A DNA stretch of 7,570 nt from Eubacteriales bacterium. GTDB taxonomy: Bacteria > Bacillota > Clostridia > JAQUNY01. The position numbers and the translations under genes were made by a program. Below, piece by piece: positions 6,234-7,570 of the stretch. The stretch spans positions 1-7,570 of the forward strand of contig JAQUNY010000077.1 in NCBI GenBank assembly GCA_028717405.1, read 5' to 3'. Each line of letters opens with the position of its first letter. Positions within the stretch are counted from its first letter, which is position 1. A model generated the notes under the pieces. The model did not search any database and was not told where the DNA came from. It was given only the letters and a program-made list of their open reading frames with translations.

Positions 6234-6546
6234 GATAGGAGTAATCGGAGACGCCGACACTGTCACGGGCTTCAGGGCCCTGGGAATAAAGGTATTTCCC
6301 GTATCGGGACCGCAGGAAGCACAGCTCCGCCTGAAGGAACTCGCAGATGATGACTACGCCCTTATATATATCACCGAGCAGGCGGCAGAAGAAATTGGAA
6401 GCCTGATCAGCGAGTATGAGGGCAAAATGCTTCCGGCGATAGTGCTGATACCGGGATTAAGAGGGGCATCCGGACAGGGACTTGCAGCCATACGCGACAA
6501 GATGATCAAAGCTGTGGGTACCGACATATTCGGCGGGAAGCAGTAA
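6220..6546 (+). CDS. ntpF: V/A-type ATPase subunit F (central stalk)
   Basis: Small rotor subunit that binds subunit D in the central stalk; in related enzymes it modulates coupling. The product is 108 residues with a Rossmann-like layout: KIGVIGDADTVTGFRALGI at the N-terminus, a central DDYALIYITEQAAEEIG, LPAIVLIPG, and an ending KMIKAVGTDIFG, all typical of the family. ATG 6220 has AAAGGA at 6208–6213 with 6 bases between. ATG 6226, giving MHKIGVIGD, fits family N-termini equally well and has AAGGGA just before it, so the start is uncertain by two residues. It overlaps the end of subunit C by 14 bp (8 bp with the later start). In Enterococcus this subunit is called NtpG. Confidence 0.94.
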   Translation: MPMHKIGVIGDADTVTGFRALGIKVFPVSGPQEAQLRLKELADDDYALIYITEQAAEEIGSLISEYEGKMLPAIVLIPGLRGASGQGLAAIRDKMIKAVGTDIFGGKQ

Positions 6547-6582
6547 ATTTGAAAAAAGGATAAATATTAACCATTATCAGAC

Positions 6583-6592
6583 GGGATGTGAT
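6583..6592 (+). promoter_or_regulatory. non-canonical ribosome site before subunit A
   Basis: GGGATGTGAT resembles the extended anti-16S complement GGAGGTGAT with a misfit in the middle and ends 5 bases before the TTG at 6598. No better site lies within 20 bases; the AAAGGA at 6555–6560 is too far away. The stop at 6589–6591 in the same frame limits the start to TTG 6592 or TTG 6598. Confidence 0.4.
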
Positions 6593-6597
6593 TGATT

Positions 6598-7570
6598 TTG
6601 AGCAGTGGCACAATTGCCAAGGTTTCGGGACCGCTTGTTATAGCTGAAGGCATGAGGGACGCAAACATGTTTGACGTCGTGCATGTCAGCGAAAGCAGGC
6701 TTATCGGCGAAATCATCGAGATGTATAACGACAGGGCTTCCATACAGGTTTATGAAGAGACAGCAGGCCTGGGACCGGGAGAACCGGTTGAGTCAACAGG
6801 CATGCCCCTCAGTGTGGAGCTTGGACCGGGGCTTATTAGCAGGATATTCGACGGCATACAAAGGCCTCTCGAAGAAATACGCGAGCTCGTAGGAAACAAT
6901 ATAACCAGGGGCATACAAATCAAGGCGCTCAGGAGAGACGTCAAATGGAAATTCACGCCGCTGCCCGACGTAAAACCCGGCGTCGCAGTCGAGGCGGGCG
7001 ACATCATCGGCACTGTCCCTGAAACAACGGTTGTGAACCACAGGGTCATGATCCCCATCGGACTTAAGGGAGTGATCAAAGAGATATATGAGGGTGAATT
7101 TGCGGTAGATGAAACAGTCGCTATCCTCTATGACGAGGAAAGCAACAGGGAAACGCCTGTCACCATGATGCAGAAATGGCCTGTCAGAAAAGGCAGGCCT
7201 TACAAGAAGAAATTGCCGCTCTCAGAACCTTTGATGACCGGGCAGAGAGCCATTACAACCTTTTTCCCCATTGCCAAAGGCGGGGTCGCGGCAATACCGG
7301 GGCCCTTTGGAAGCGGCAAGACTGTGGTACAGCACCAGCTGGCAAAGTGGGCGGATACAGAGATCGTTGTTTATATAGGCTGCGGCGAGCGCGGGAATGA
7401 GATGACCGACGTGCTGCTTGAGTTGCCGAAGCTCAAGGACCCCAGGACCGGCGAACCTCTTATGAAGAGAACGGTCCTCATAGCAAACACTTCCGACATG
7501 CCTGTGGCGGCACGTGAGGCTTCGATATACACCGGCATAACCATCGCGGAATATTTCCGGGACATGGGAT
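6598..7570 (+). CDS. ntpA: V/A-type ATPase catalytic subunit A (3' end cut by window)
   Basis: Catalytic subunit that binds and hydrolyses or makes ATP. It runs from TTG 6598 to the window edge: 324 codons plus one base, about 55% of a usual ~590-residue protein. The first ~70 residues are the N-terminal beta-barrel (SSGTIAKVSGPLVIAEGMRD, then FDVVHVSESRLIGEIIEM). About residues 115–200 are the 'non-homologous' bulge region unique to A subunits. The P-loop GPFGSGKT is at residues 235–242 with Lys241, and GCGERGNEMTDVL at 262–274 carries the expected catalytic Glu264. No break is seen. It starts 51 bp after subunit F, the largest gap in the ATPase block, behind a weak ribosome site. TTG 6598 gives the family-like beginning (M)SSGTIAKVSGP; TTG 6592 would add two residues. 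Confidence 0.97.
   Translation, partial: MSSGTIAKVSGPLVIAEGMRDANMFDVVHVSESRLIGEIIEMYNDRASIQVYEETAGLGPGEPVESTGMPLSVELGPGLISRIFDGIQRPLEEIRELVGNNITRGIQIKALRRDVKWKFTPLPDVKPGVAVEAGDIIGTVPETTVVNHRVMIPIGLKGVIKEIYEGEFAVDETVAILYDEESNRETPVTMMQKWPVRKGRPYKKKLPLSEPLMTGQRAITTFFPIAKGGVAAIPGPFGSGKTVVQHQLAKWADTEIVVYIGCGERGNEMTDVLLELPKLKDPRTGEPLMKRTVLIANTSDMPVAAREASIYTGITIAEYFRDMG

Overview
The window holds most of a bacterial V/A-type (rotary) ATPase operon, all on the + strand, in the order H–I–K–E–C–F–A. The end of A, and presumably B and D, lie beyond the right edge. Strong AGGAGG-type ribosome sites, frequent TTG starts, a lipobox signal peptide and the Enterococcus-like ntp gene order suggest an anaerobic, low-to-mid GC Firmicute, probably a clostridium. 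This is inference; no rRNA or other taxonomic marker is present.

Layout. Positions 1–451 hold no recognisable intact gene. They contain an Ala/Glu-rich reading frame built on a 9-bp tandem repeat, probably a decayed or very small gene, followed by an AT-rich stretch that may carry the promoter. Positions 452–1594 encode a BMP/PnrA-family substrate-binding lipoprotein (nucleoside-type ABC uptake family) with no transporter partner in view. After a 50-bp gap without a terminator, the ATPase genes run from 1645 to the window end with overlaps or gaps of at most 51 bp.

How the genes work together. Subunit A (with B, outside) makes the catalytic head. E and H form the peripheral stalks. F and C belong to the central rotor stalk that couples to the ring of K. 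Subunit I is the membrane stator carrying the essential arginine. K keeps every side-chain ligand of the Na+ site known from Enterococcus hirae NtpK, so the enzyme is predicted to move Na+.

The least ordinary points are an Asn/Gly/Glu low-complexity insert in the N-terminal domain of subunit I, encoded by a nearly perfect 18-bp tandem repeat; the adjacency of an orphan BMP lipoprotein to the ATPase operon; and the repeat-bearing, apparently decayed flank at the left. I found no evidence of a new biological system: the core is a well-known machine with local oddities.
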